Of a DNA stretch of 64,000 nt, positions 24,845 to 35,583 are shown piece by piece (position 1 is the stretch's first letter; each line of letters starts with the position of its first letter). This DNA comes from Corallium rubrum. Its lineage: Eukaryota; Cnidaria; Anthozoa; Scleralcyonacea; Coralliidae. Both the position numbers and the translations under genes were made by a program. The notes below the pieces were generated by a model. It was not told where the DNA came from. It did no database searches and saw only the letters and a program-made list of their open reading frames with translations. The stretch lies in NCBI GenBank assembly GCA_964035015.1, contig OZ036002.1, positions 11,923,199 to 11,987,198 of the forward strand, read 5' to 3'.

Positions 24845-25250
24845 CACCTGCTACTTGACACGACGCCAAGTATGAGTTCACACGGGGTCAAGTGTATGAG
24901 TTCGAACTGTTCAGTCAAGTCAAGGTTATTTTTAATGTTTGTCGACAATAGCTCTTCTAAAATCAATGGACAAAACTTTTCCACTCTCATATCTCCTTCC
25001 GCATTTGCTAAGTTTCATAATTATTATCTCACAACTTGCCGTCTGGGATCCCGCATTAAATGGTATTACTAATTAGTGTTCAATTTCAGTACGGTTGGAA
25101 TAAGTAAAATGTGATTGGTTAATACAAAAATAAACATTAATTTACAACTGACAAAAACTTGATTCGAGCATTAAAAATAACCTTGACATGACTCAACTCA
25201 TACTTGACTCCGTGTGAACTCATACTTGGCCCAGTGTCAAGTAGGAGTTG
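24845..25250. mobile_element. Foldback MITE, about 0.4 kb
   Basis: ACCTGCTACTTGACAC...GCCAAGTATGAGTTCACACG...GTCAAGGTTATTTTTAATG (24,847-24,937) pairs with its reverse complement at 25,166-25,250. The interior is short, AT-rich and non-coding. Confidence 0.65.
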
Positions 25251-25277
25251 ATACAATGTAAACAATGATCAAATATT

Positions 25278-25978
25278 TAGCCTGCGTAGCCGGCGCTGGG
25301 GATTAGGACGGATAGTGAAAGGAGCGCCTGCAGGCGCCTATTGTTATTTTTCGTGTATGGTGAACGCTCACAGTCTATTGGTTGACACGCAAGTGACCTA
25401 TCAATCAAAGAAAGTTTGAATTTCCGCTGCAGACGTTGGCGAAGAGTTCGAAGAGCGTTGCAAAAATGTGCCTTGCATAGTAGAAGGACACGAGTTCAAA
25501 ATAAACTGAGATTGAGAAGAGAGTGGCCATAAGGCGGCTGCATGTGCATCCGAAGGAAGATGTTTATTCGCTGGTTTCCCAACAGTTGTCCCTTTGGCTT
25601 AACGACGAGTAACTGAATTGTCTGACATTGGCTTGAGCAAAACATCATTTAGAATTTCTTACAATCGCATTTGATTCGAATCAGTGGGATCTATACTCAG
25701 GCTACTTCTCCGGCTGCATTGGCCATTTATAATTATATTATTGATTATCATAGTTGTTACATACACATATTTTAGTTGATTCTGGATAAGTGTTTTTAAA
25801 CGGAGTAAATATTCGATCAACTTCCAAATTAATTACATGTAAGCTATTTAGCTCAGGTTTTTGAAATCGACAACTTCCAAAAATACACCTTTTTAATTAG
25901 GGGGCGGCACGAAACATAACAATAGGCGCCTGTAGGCGCTCCCCTTCCGCGATCACCCAGCGCCGGCTACGCAGACTA
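25278..25978. mobile_element. MITE, 701 bp, 9-bp TSD TCAAATATT
   Basis: Starts TAGCCTGCGTAGCCGGCGC and ends with the inverse (GCGCCGGCTACGCAGACTA). It is flanked on both sides by TCAAATATT (25,269-25,277 and 25,979-25,987). Inner ends include GCGCCTGCAGGCGCCTATTG and its mirror. A 9-bp TSD suggests a MULE/MuDR-like transposase in trans. No ORF. Confidence 0.8.
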
Positions 25979-26243
25979 TCAAATATTCGGCGTGCAGCAT
26001 AGTCACCTGCAACCAGCAGTAATGCAGCATTGCTGCTTACTAAAAGTATGTGAGCTCGTCACTGGTTTGCTTGATATGTTGCAGAGATGGGAGCTGTCAG
26101 AACCCATTGTTTGTTGTAATATTCTTTATTGCTACTAATTGAGTTATCTTAGGACAAAAATTGTGATCTTATTTGATATCTCTTATTTTATAAATTGTGA
26201 ATTTATAATGGGTTCAAAAAACAATGTCAGCTAGTGATTTAAT

Positions 26244-26757
26244 CAGGGGTTTTTTTAACGTGCAGTTCTACACAAAATGTGCAGTTCTAAATCAATTTGT
26301 GCAACTCTAAAAAAAATTTTGTGCAGTTGAAAAAAAATACGAACTTTCAGGATATGGATATTTATTGTAGAAAACTAAAGTAATCGAAGGTATAAATGGA
26401 ATACATATAGCTTCAATAACAAAAGCAGTACCAGAATATTGATTTTCTCATAGCAAACTTAACAAATATACTTTTTGTTGACATTTCCTTGCCTTTTCGC
26501 ACAAGCGGTGTTTACTATGAATATCTGCGAATTCTGTCTTATTGTCGTAACAGCTTTCTATTTAAAGCACCTGGCATTACTAGACAAACTGAAATACTAA
26601 AGTCATCGTTCATATTTGTACGGATGAGAATGAGAAAATGAAAGTTTATTAATAAGAAAAAAATTGTGCCATTTGCGCGAGTTGAATTTCATGATATGAC
26701 ATGTTGTGTCAGTATGACAAAATGTGCAGTTCTAAATTCTTCTTAAAAACCCCCCTG
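26244..26757. mobile_element. hAT-type MITE, 514 bp, TSD GATTTAAT
   Basis: CAGGGGTTTTTTTAA at the start and TTAAAAACCCCCCTG at the end; identical 8-bp flanks GATTTAAT at 26,236-26,243 and 26,758-26,765. GTGCAGTTCTA-type direct repeats occur near both ends. Non-coding. Confidence 0.85.
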
Positions 26758-26884
26758 GATTTAATTAACAAAAATTGAGCTTCACCAAATACAGTAATGA
26801 CTTCTTTTCTATTTTTGAAAAATGGCGGGGCGGTCAAAGCTGATCTGGCCACCCAAGACTGAAACTTGCTACCACATCACTGTA

Positions 26885-27745
26885 TACCTAGTCTCCACTG
26901 CAGCCGTGTCCAGTGTTTGGCCCCCTCTATCAACCACATCTGCTCAAACGAGCACCACATTCCATTCCCCTGGTGTACATGGCCCAACGAAATTACACCA
27001 TTGTCACGCTAAATATAAAAGCCGTCCTGGGCTAGTGTTGTTGTGTAATTTGTTTAGTCGAAAGCTAATATTTGAAAAATTTAGCCTAGAACTTCACGAG
27101 ATTTACGAAGAACATTCTTTTGACTATGTTCTTGCTGCCTGTGCAAACAAATAAGCGTGAAAGTCAGTGTAAATCGTAAAAACGTAAGAGAAATTTAAGG
27201 TTGTAAAGTGTAAACAAAAGCTCAAAGGTCAGTGTCATTAGTGTCTGAAGCGACTACGACTACAAAATTTACGAAGAATGGTATTATGAATATGTTCTTG
27301 CTGGTCGTGTAAATAAATCTGTGCAAAAAGTTTTAGAAGTGTCGGCGAAATGTATCTAGTGGATAATAAATCCTACGGGGATGTCTGGCCATGTCTGGCT
27401 AGCAACCTCAATGTTATTCAGCTTCATATTCCATGCAGTGGCGCTTTTAACTTTATTTCATGTACATGTTTTCATATTGCGATTCATAGTTACAACATCA
27501 ACTTACTCGATTCTATTTACGCAAAATTTTTACTAAACTATAAGCAATAGTTTTTGAAATATTTTAAATACCGGTAGTTAAAATGGTCAGCTCAACTGCT
27601 CAAGGTCAGAAATCAGGTCTCCAGATTTGGGAAGCCTGATTTCTGACTGGTCAATGTGCAGAATGGAATGCGGCGCGCGTTTGAGCAGACGCGTGGTAGG
27701 TGGAGGGGAGGCGAACAATGGACAGGAGGCTACTGTTATACCTTG
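26885..27745. mobile_element. Inverted-repeat element, about 0.86 kb
   Basis: CTAGTCTCCACTGCAGC...CAACCACATCTGCTCAAACG...CACATTCCATTCC (26,889-26,970) matches the reverse complement of 27,660-27,742 (GGAATGCGGCGCGCGTTTGA...GGTGGAGGGGAGG...GGAGGCTACTG). A small internal hairpin at 27,605-27,655 (GTCAGAAATCAGG / CCTGATTTCTGAC) is separate. TSD not resolved. Confidence 0.55.
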
Positions 27746-27810
27746 CTGATAATAAAGGACTCACTGTGGGCTATATTGCTCTAATACATCTAGAATGCTA
27801 TTTTTTGTTA

Positions 27811-28100
27811 CTGTCGTGGCAATAGAAGCGTTCCTAAAATAATTGTGCAGTTGTATTCCTCACGTTGAACAATTCATTTGATGAAAATATTGCTAAACTT
27901 CCTGTTTTGAATTCTGTTTTGAATTTGATTGGTGTTTGGCAAATAATCCTTTTTCTTATTGGTTATTCAAAAACCAGGAACCAATCAAATTCAAAACAGG
28001 AAGTTTAGCAATAATAAACAGGAAGTTCATCAAATGAATTGATCAATTTGAACAAACGAATTGCACAATTATTTTAGGAACGCTTCTATTGCCACAACAG
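27811..28100. mobile_element. Tc1/mariner-type MITE, 290 bp, TA target
   Basis: CTGTCGTGGCAATAGAAGCG at the left and its mirror CGCTTCTATTGCCACAACAG at the right, each flanked by TA. The inverted similarity runs almost to the centre, with inner GAACCAATCAAATTC-type arms, making a near-perfect foldback. Confidence 0.8.
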
Positions 28101-28700
28101 TAAAAAACCCCAACAGATATCATCTGTACCATAAATGAACTAAGCAGTTCGGGTTTCGGTAACTATAAACTAGCTTAGGCCCCATTTACACAAGAGTAAT
28201 GTCCAATATAGGCATCCGTTTGCAGCTGCTTACGGACAGAAAGATATGTTTACAGGCAGGCCCACACAGACTAAAGTGGGCCCGGGGCAAAATAAAGAAT
28301 TGGGGCCCCCCTTGCAAATATTTTGCATGTCATTTTACGGATAAATCAGATAAGGATATTTCAAGTGAAAATGTTTCAGTTTTACATGTGAAATGACAAC
28401 GCAAATTTTCGTAAGGACGAGCAGCCATCAAAACACGTTTATCACTTTGGCGGATATTGCGCTTGACGGTAATGCTTTATCGTTTTCAACACAAAGAGCC
28501 TGGGCCGAGGGAAGACTTTTGTCTATGTTCGTTTATTCGATTAAATTAAGCAAATTGGTGAACCTTATTTTTAGCGTTATTTGGATAGTTTTTAATGCAG
28601 TTGTATAATAAGGCCACTATATTCTCATTGTTTTCGTACACTAGAATAGAATCTTCTGACATCATATTTCCCAAAAGCCTTTATGAGCCTGAAACGTGCT
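28101..28700. other. No gene recognised
   Basis: Contains a GGGGCC-rich patch near 28,265-28,315 that may be a worn hAT-type end. No motif-bearing ORF. Confidence 0.3.
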
Positions 28701-29450
28701 GATTTTCATGCATGAGTCACAAGATTTTTCTTCTCCTGATGCCTGTGGTTGTGTTGTTCAAAGTGAATTTGGAAGTGTTCAGAGACATAGTTGTTGGTCA
28801 GTTATGTGGTCGACAACTGTTTTAGTGATAAACATGCTCACAATGATTTCAGCAAGTTCTAATAACTTCTATCATTTTGAAGACCTTCTAGTGTACGAAA
28901 AAACAATGAAATTGTGGCCATACTGGTGTACCAAAACAATGAAATGGTGGCCATATTGGACCCAAACAATAATACACACTTGATGAAAGTAATGTATAAA
29001 CTGTTGAATAGCATCGACTTTTATTTGCAAGACATCAGTACAATAAATCAATAATAAACAATAAGCAAAAATGAAAACCACAAATATTAATACAGTTTAA
29101 ACCTCAATGCATTTACATACAGCATTCACAGACACAAGTCAGTTTGGCTAAATGTCAACCTTGAATCGATGAAGATGTAAAACATAGCATATGTTTACCT
29201 TTCACTTGCAATTTGGCTTTATCGACTTTCTTTGTTCTTTGATTTACATTTTACAGCACTTGAGCAACATTTTTCAGAACAATTTAATTAATAACACATG
29301 TATAAAATTAATCGAGAACACATTGATCCAGGTCTACTGTAGTTTATTGTAAGCGTTGTGAGCATGTTTATCATGAAAACACAAATTCACTTCGAACAAG
29401 ACAACCAAAGGCCATCGTCAGGAAAAGAAAAAACTCGTGAGTCAGGAAAT
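28700..29450. mobile_element. MITE with internal 33-bp repeat, short allele (about 2 units)
   Basis: Left end ATGAGTCACAAGATTTTTCTTCTCCTGATG...AACACAAC-type sequence (28,706-28,846, quoted in part) is mirrored at 29,345-29,445. The interior holds about two 33-bp units, CATACTGGTGTACCAAAACA plus ATGAAATGGTGGC (28,918-28,965). It then continues CCCAAACAATAATACACACT, shared with the second copy at 38.2-39.4 kb. Confidence 0.7.
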
Positions 29451-29559
29451 CATTTGAGCACACTTCAGGGTATACTGCTGGCTATGAAAACGCTGGGCTA
29501 TGAGAACAATGGGCCACGTTGCAACATGTGATTTTCAATTTCAAAATGAAAATCACATG

Positions 29560-29865
29560 TTAGTTCTAGAAAAAAAAAATTTTTTTTATTTGATTTTTAA
29601 TTTTTTTTTTTTTGTTTGTTTTTAAATTCTTGTTTTCAATTTTGTTTTTAATTTTGTTTTTCTTTTTTTTTAAATTTTATTTATTTTTTTCTTTTTCTTT
29701 TATTTTTCTTTTCATTTTTTTATATTTTTTTTTGCATTTTATTTTTTTTTGCATTCTGTTTTTTATTTTCTTTTGTAAATTTTAGTTTATTTATTTTTTA
29801 TTAATTAGTTTTTTCATAAATATTTTTTTGTATTTTTTTTTGTGTTGTTTTGCATAAATCTATAT
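29560..29865 (+). repeat. T-rich low-complexity tract
   Basis: About 300 bp of T runs broken by A and short TTTGTTT or TTTATTT units. Bounded on both sides by TATGAGAACAATGGGCCAC (29,499 and 29,877), a direct flank duplication. Confidence 0.85.
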
Positions 29866-30452
29866 ATTAAATTTACTATGAGAACAATGGGCCACCATAC
29901 ACAATAGAGGAATTTAATTCAGATGAATTTATTTGTTTGAATTCTATCCGATGAAACTGTGATGTATAACTCGATTAAATTCGACACACGAATGAAATTC
30001 GTCTGGGCAATTAAATTCATCTGAGTCAAACAGATCATGTGAAGATAATGTGTGTTTGAGTTACACGACGAATTATCGTCTCGTCGGATTAAATGTTTCT
30101 CTTCTGTCTGTAACAATTCAGCGTCATGTTTTCAAGAAGTCATTTTCAGGCTGGACGAGTCCATGTTAAAACAGTTAAATTTGACGTTTAAGTCGACGTT
30201 GCATTTACATCGCATTGCTGACGACAAAGTTAATTTGAATTAAATTCGTCTGATTGTGCGACGTTTAGCGCAACCTCGTACCCAGGGTCTTATTTAGCGC
30301 AGGCCTAAAATAATATTGTATAAATTTGCACGGTGGTGTGTGATAATTGTAATAAATAAATTTAGTATAAATACACAGGTGATTATGGAAAATCGCGTGC
30401 ATTGATTGGTCAAGCTACTTCAGACTAATTTTCGATAATCACCTACAGTGTT
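29866..30452. other. AT-rich region with AATTTAATTC motifs; no gene
   Basis: GAATTTAATTCAGATGAATTT near 29,911, CAATTAAATTCATCTGAG near 30,008 and GAATTAAATTCGTCTGA near 30,237 are related and may be worn MITE ends. A 19-bp piece CAACCTCGTACCCAGGGTC at about 30,271 is identical to a MITE end used elsewhere in the window. Confidence 0.4.
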
Positions 30453-30454
30453 TA

Positions 30455-31290
30455 CAGTGAAACCTGAGTTTTGCGACCCCCATGTTTTGCGACCACCTGT
30501 CATATACGACCACTTTTTCTGGCACGGACGATTTGTAGTTGAAATATACCTGCAATGAGCGACTACCTGCCTTACGCGACCAGCGACCGGTTTTTTGTGT
30601 CCCAAACAAGATATTTACCTGTTATTAGTGACCAACTCAACATAAAACTGCTGAAATACATTAAAAAAATACCCATTTTTTCGTAGTAAACAAACGCGAA
30701 TGCGACCACATGTGAAAACAAGAAACCGGAAGTGTTGCTCAATTGCCATGTTACCGCATTTTAGTCTTGTTTTGCTTCTCTTTTGAGCATTATTTGATGA
30801 AACTCTGTGTGAATTTCTCCTGCCAAAGCCAAATACTTTTTAGTTGAAGTTTGAGAGTTAATACAATGATTGAACAATCCCAAACCATGAGTAATATTTG
30901 TTAACTTTAGACAAGTTGATCTTGACGATCGTTTACCATGACAAGTTTGTAGCAAAAACTGAAGTGAACGACAGTACGAGACCATTTTGATGGAGAACAT
31001 CGCTCTAAATGTCAAATTTCTTTGATTTTAATATCCAAATAACATATTAACATTAATAAATCAAGACGGCACTTCTTTGAAGTGCTCTTGCTTTTTCCAT
31101 TTCCCTTGTAAATCTTTATAAATTGCCATTTTCCTAACCTTGAAACAAAGTTTATATAAAGAACAGCTGCGGGGCGCGGTGCTACCAAAATGGCTGCTAT
31201 GACGTCACACCACTACCTATCTGAACGACCACCTGTCCTTAACGACCACTTTTTCGTGGCAGGGGTGGTCGCAAAACTCAGGTTTCACTG
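30455..31290. mobile_element. pogo/Tigger-type MITE, 836 bp, TA target
   Basis: CAGTGAAACCTGAGTTTTGC at the left and GCAAAACTCAGGTTTCACTG at the right, each flanked by TA. Inner CGACCACTTTTTC motifs are repeated at both ends. No transposase motif was seen in the interior. Confidence 0.85.
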
Positions 31291-31876
31291 TATTCAAAAT
31301 GGCCACCAGCTTCTAATGGTCTTTCTTGTATTAAATGGACGATAACTGCGATCGAGGCGGCTGCCTATATGCAACAAATAGTGGCCTTATGGCTATTAAG
31401 AATTATTTGCTCGGCACTGGTTCCTTGATTGCTGAAATATTTCGATTCGTTTAACTCAGTTGAGTGTTTTCAAACTTCATTTATATAAAGTAGACCACTT
31501 GATAAACGTTCTCAAACATGATGCAGTGTATTAAATTCTAGATTAAATTAGCCATTCCAATAAACGGCCTTAAAACTAGTGCTTGTCTTCAAACTTCCTC
31601 CTTTCGACTTATACTTTACTGTAAATAACAAAACATTTATGCAGTAAGGACTTACCCGTTTATTATCATCTTTACCATCCCTCTCTGAAGACTAGTACTA
31701 CCTCCAATAAAACAAACCTTCCTTAGCGTTTTATTAACTTGTTTTTAGACTTTTTAGACAGTAAAACAGCAAGCAAGAGGCGTATACCATGAAATCTGAA
31801 ATTTCTCACTTCTCAGAACGGACCATTGAAGTGATTGAACTCTATGGAACGGACTAAGAAGTCGTGCACGTGATCT
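31291..31876. other. No gene recognised
   Basis: AT-rich unique sequence between a MITE and a hairpin. Confidence 0.35.
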
Positions 31877-31932
31877 GCAAAATGTACTCCATATATGGTA
31901 ATGCATTACATATATGGAGTATATTTTGCAGC
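31877..31932. repeat. Perfect-looking short hairpin
   Basis: TGCAAAATGTACTCCATATA TG and its mirror CATATATGGAGTATATTTTGCA flank a TAATGCATTA centre. It lies right at the start of the repeat shared with 43.1-43.6 kb. Confidence 0.7.
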
Positions 31933-32398
31933 AAAAACCGCAATGTATTCTGGTAGTTCGATATCACTTCCCTTCGAAGTGAAATGGCCGCCGCGAGGCG
32001 AGCATTTTACTCCGAAGAAGAATTGGCCAATTTGCACGACTTTTTCTTTTGCGAGGACGAAATTAAATCATGTCTATGGAACAAGGAGCCCCTTCATTAC
32101 ATTCTGCAGAAAAAGTAAAGAAATCGCCCGTGTCATTGTCGAGAAAATTGAATTCACAGAGGTTGAAGAGTCGAGTGCTGTTCGAACAGAACATAAACAT
32201 TATTTAACCAAGGTGTTTCTTCTTGTTACAAGGTAAGTAACCGTATTGATTGCCGTTCAACGAAAGATTTTGCTCTGTGGCTATTCATCTGTAGTTTGCC
32301 TGTCTAAATGGCGTATTAGTTGTAGCTGTGAACGGCTCTTTGTAAATTTGCCATTACTTGAAATTGACACACTATGCCTTTTAAATCATTTGTTCGAT
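31927..32398 (+). repeat. Repeat R, plus-strand copy, with short conserved ORF
   Basis: About 470 bp, over 90% identical to the reverse complement of 43,139-43,612. Both end with a GTAAGTAACC splice-donor-like site after TTCTTGTTACAAG and continue into the same intron-like sequence. This looks like the first exon and intron start of a duplicated gene or element. Confidence 0.75.
32070..32207 (+). CDS. Small conserved ORF in repeat R (45 aa), unknown function
   Basis: Starts MSMEQGAPSLHSAEKVKKSP and is rich in Ser, Lys and Arg. The mirror copy at 43,333-43,464 keeps the frame: most differences between copies are synonymous (AAA GTA / AAG GTG, CAG / CAA), with a Met-to-Thr at residue 3 and a changed C-terminus. 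It could be the N-terminal exon of a longer spliced protein, since the frame overlaps a possible donor. No family recognised. Confidence 0.35.
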   Translation: MSMEQGAPSLHSAEKVKKSPVSLSRKLNSQRLKSRVLFEQNINII

Positions 32399-32806
32399 AA
32401 ACATGGCCACCCGAGACAGTATTCTAGGCCTGTTTTGGCGCGAAAATATACAGGCTGTGCTACATCTCCAATGTACTGTCACTTGTACTTTTGACTGTGT
32501 TTGGTTTCGCTTACCTTGGTAGCTGCTTTGGTTCCTGTCTTCGAATAACCAGTAGGTTATTGAAGTTCTAGAACTAAGTTTAAGTTGTAAAATATATAAA
32601 AGATATATGCACTAAAACTTGCATTTTCTTTAAAATCCTTCGGTGGTTTTTTCGTTGTGTTGTATACTTCAAATAGTTGTTAAAACAATGAGTTTACAAT
32701 AACTTCGTAACATAGATATTACAAAGCTAGCTTTCGAATTCTAAATTCTATTTCCAACTAGTTCTTTTATAAATATAATATATAAACCAGTCCAGGCAAA
32801 GGTTAA

Positions 32807-33011
32807 CTCTTTCTTGTCCGAACTGGTCTTTAGTATTTTATTCCGGCTAACGCCAGACGATTTTATTCACCTCTGGGGAAGCCCCCGGACAGGAATGAGT
32901 TATAAACTATCTCTTTAACTCTTTGTTGTCCGAACTGGTCTTTAGTATTTTATTCCGGCTAACGCCAGACGATTTTATTCACCTCTGGGGAAGCCCCCGG
33001 ACAGGAATGAG
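32807..33011. mobile_element. Two tandem copies of a short TTAA-target MITE
   Basis: Two near-identical units of about 93 bp (32,807-32,899 and 32,919-33,011) start CTCTTTCTTGTCCGAACTGG / CTCTTTGTTGTCCGAACTGG and end CCCCCGGACAGGAATGAG, with TTAA at the outer borders. The right arm of the surrounding palindrome has the uninterrupted site (TTTGCCTGG next to TTAA), so the empty target is visible. TTAA targets are typical of piggyBac- and Kolobok-type elements. Confidence 0.75.
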
Positions 33012-33240
33012 TTAAACTTCACAAATACAACAATACATGTATTTGACATAAATTTGTAGTTTTATTCTTAAATTTTTAATAGTTTTAAATACAGTACATA
33101 CTGTTAATAAAATTAATTGTAAATAAATTTGTAAATACACCTGTAAATATTAAATATACTGTATAATTTAAATTATGTAGTACTTAAATAGCAAATAGTG
33201 CTGTTAATACATTTTAATAGTAGGAATATAAAAGTTAGAT

Positions 33241-33565
33241 AATAAATGGAGGACAGGCCTTGCACAGGTCTTGAGGAGGTCAAATGCCCATATTCAAAGA
33301 GAGAGAACACAATTGAAGAAGCTTGTGCAGATCTCAATTTTGTGCTCTTGTGGTAAAGTTTATTTGAAAAGGAAACATGCTTACTAATAATTATTATCAG
33401 CTGCAGGGATCCATGGCAACAACTCCATTTGCAGTGGTCAGACTTTGTTGTTTATACAAAGAAAGATATATATTATGTGGAGAGAGTACACTTTGACAAT
33501 GAACTGTGATTTACTGTGGGAAAGAACAATGGTACCAGAACTAACAAATAATTTTCTATTTTGAT
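33241..33565 (+). pseudogene. YqaJ nuclease piece in left arm
   Basis: GLEEVKCPYSKRENTIEEAC reads in one frame. VYLKRKHAY and YYQLQGSMAT follow in shifted frames, then stops. It contains the Glu-x-Lys metal-site motif of the YqaJ family, but frameshifts break it. Confidence 0.65.
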
Positions 33566-33839
33566 TATTTATTACCACATCTGAACACTTGTTAAAATTT
33601 TTTATTTAAGTTTTGTTAAATTGGTTTGATTGAACACATTCAACTACAGTATTTTCACAACATTATCAATGGCACTATATTGATGTAAATACAGTACATT
33701 AAAATATTTACATGTAACAAATGTTTGGAAATGTAATGTTAGAAATTATTACATATAAATCATGTTATCTGATTGAATCTCTTGGGTCTATTAAAGTACA
33801 GTAACTATTTTAACTGCTTACATTTTCTCCTCTATTAAT

Positions 33840-34340
33840 GGGGGCAGGAACAATGTTAGATAAGATACATACAGTCCATATTTTGTCTAGTTCTTTCACC
33901 ATAGTTACTGGAATGACCTGATGTAGAATTCTGAAATTCTTTATTCTTGCAATAGCTCTTTCCACATGAACCCAGACTGGCTATTTTCCTTGTGGAGGTT
34001 TCCTCTTCAAGTGTTAGCTGGTCTTTGCCATTGGTCTTTGGAGGGATATTTAATGTTACCCCAGCAGGAAGATCACTCTCAATGTCAAAACCATGGTCTG
34101 CCATTATCTGATCTCCTGCTTCAAGAAGATTTAGGATCCCACTTAGGGTGCACTTAAGTTGGAGCCAGGCTCTGTTGTGCTAACCTGCACCATTTTATTT
34201 TATTTTTCTTGTATGGTGGAAGTTATGTAAATAAATAAAATAAATCTTTTGTAATTTTTTTATCACTAGTTCTACCTGCATAGAAACAAAACTTGGGTAT
34301 CCATTTGGGGAAATACCAATATCAAACCAATTTAACAAAA
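33840..34340 (-). pseudogene. DDE_4 transposase piece
   Basis: On the minus strand: ISPNGYPSF (near 34,300), then after a foreign AT-rich insert MADHGFDIESDLPAGVTLNI and PPKTNGKDQLTLEEETSTRK. A frame change near 33,960 follows, then HVERAIARIKNFRI. The second Asp (ADHGFD, Gly for the usual Arg neighbour) and the Glu block are visible; the first Asp is missing. Same family as the intact transposase at 15.7-17.1 kb but clearly diverged. Confidence 0.65.
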
Positions 34341-34378
34341 CTTAAATAAAAAGTTTTAACAATTGTTCAGATGTGGTA

Positions 34379-34756
34379 TTATAAATAATCAAAATAGAAA
34401 TTTGTTAGTTCTGGTACCATTGTTCTTTCCCACAGTTCATTGTCAAAGTGTACTCTCTCCACATAATATATATCTTTCTTTGTATAAGCAACAAAGTGTG
34501 ACCACTGCAAATGGAGTGTTGCCATGGATCCCTGCAGCTGATAATAGTAAGCATGTTTCCTTTTCAAATAAACTTTACCACAAGAGATGCCGAGAAAAAA
34601 ATTGAGATCTGCGCAACCTCCTTCAATTGTGTTCTCTCTCTTTGAATATGGGCATTTGACCTCCTCAAGACCTGTCCTCCCCAAGACCTGTGCAAGGCCT
34701 GTCCTCCATTTATTATCTAACTTTATATTCCTACTATTAAAATTTATTAACAGCAC
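34379..34756 (-). pseudogene. YqaJ nuclease piece in right arm
   Basis: Minus-strand frame with GLEEVKCPYSKRENTIEGGC, VYLKRKHAYYYQLQGSMATL, FVAYTKKDIYYVERVHFDNE and a stop. This is the better-preserved of the two arm copies. It lacks the SPD metal-site segment and everything upstream, so it cannot be active. Confidence 0.7.
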
Positions 34757-35200
34757 TATTTGCTATTTAAGTACTACATAATTTAAATTATACAGTATAT
34801 TTAATAATTTACAGGTGTATTTACAAATTTATTTACAATTAATTTTATAACAGTATATATGTACTGTATTTAAAACTATTAAAAATTTAAGAATAAGACT
34901 ACAAATTTATGTCAAATACATGTATTGTTGTACTTGTGAAGTTTAACCTTTGCCTGGACTGGTTTATATATTATATTTATAAAAGAACTAGTTGGAAATA
35001 GAATTTAGAATTCGAAAGCTAGCTAGTAATATCTATGTTACGAAGTTATTGTACATGTAAACTCGCTGTTTTAACAACTATTTGAAGTATACAACACAGC
35101 GAAAAAACCACCGAAGGATTTTAAAGAAAATGCAAGTTTTAGTGCATATATCTTTTATATTTACAACTTAAACTTAGTTCTAGAACTTCAATAACCTAGT

Positions 35201-35516
35201 TGTTGCGCCCGCACGATAACTTTTATGTTTTTATGTGTTTGTTCTATTTGTGTATTCGTCTTGTTATTTGATTTATATTTCGACTTACGTAATAAGCCTC
35301 GAGGCCGGATTTGTATGTGTTTCGTGCCTGTCAACACTGGTTCATTAGCTCTCTTTAGCCTTAATTCGATGGCCTGAGGTAATTGAAATTATTGTGTAAA
35401 TGCTGTGAGAGCGCTAGTTCTGTCTATATTGTTCGAAATAATAAAGTGATTTTACGTACACCTTGGGTCAGAGTTCGACTACGTTTTTTCGTTTGCTAAC
35501 GCGAACAGCAGTAACA
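35201..35516 (+). repeat. 5' LTR of a BEL/Pao-type retrotransposon
   Basis: Starts TGTTGCGCCC and ends AGTAACA, i.e. TG...CA borders. An AATAATAAAG polyadenylation-like signal is near 35,440. It is followed two bases later by a primer-binding site. No second copy of this LTR is present in the window, so no LTR pair can be compared. Confidence 0.7.
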
Positions 35517-35518
35517 TT

Positions 35519-35536
35519 TGGTCCTTCGAGCCGGAT
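35519..35536 (+). promoter_or_regulatory. Primer-binding site, complementary to tRNA-Tyr 3' end
   Basis: TGGTCCTTCGAGCCGGAT is the complement of the ATCCGGCTCGAAGGACCA 3' end found on animal tRNA-Tyr. Its position, two bases after the LTR, is right for minus-strand priming. Confidence 0.75.
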
Positions 35537-35583
35537 TTTGAGTCTGCGAGTACGACAGATCCTTTTTTTTCGAAGCGAAAATA

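Larger units (their letters stand above)
32545..35200. mobile_element. Palindromic remnant of an ISL2EU-like element
   Basis: Left arm about 32,548-33,590 and right arm about 34,344-35,199 are inverted copies (for example TTCTAGAACTAAGTTTAAG and mirror). Both arms include a YqaJ nuclease piece, and the centre keeps part of a DDE_4 transposase on the minus strand. Such arms show that the TIRs captured nuclease coding sequence. A BEL/Pao LTR begins immediately at 35,201 and interrupts the outer right end. Confidence 0.65.

Noticed and set aside
29560-29865. Poly-A tail of a retroposed gene (read on the minus strand)
   Set aside because: The tract is about 300 bp with irregular interruptions and no coding sequence adjoining it.
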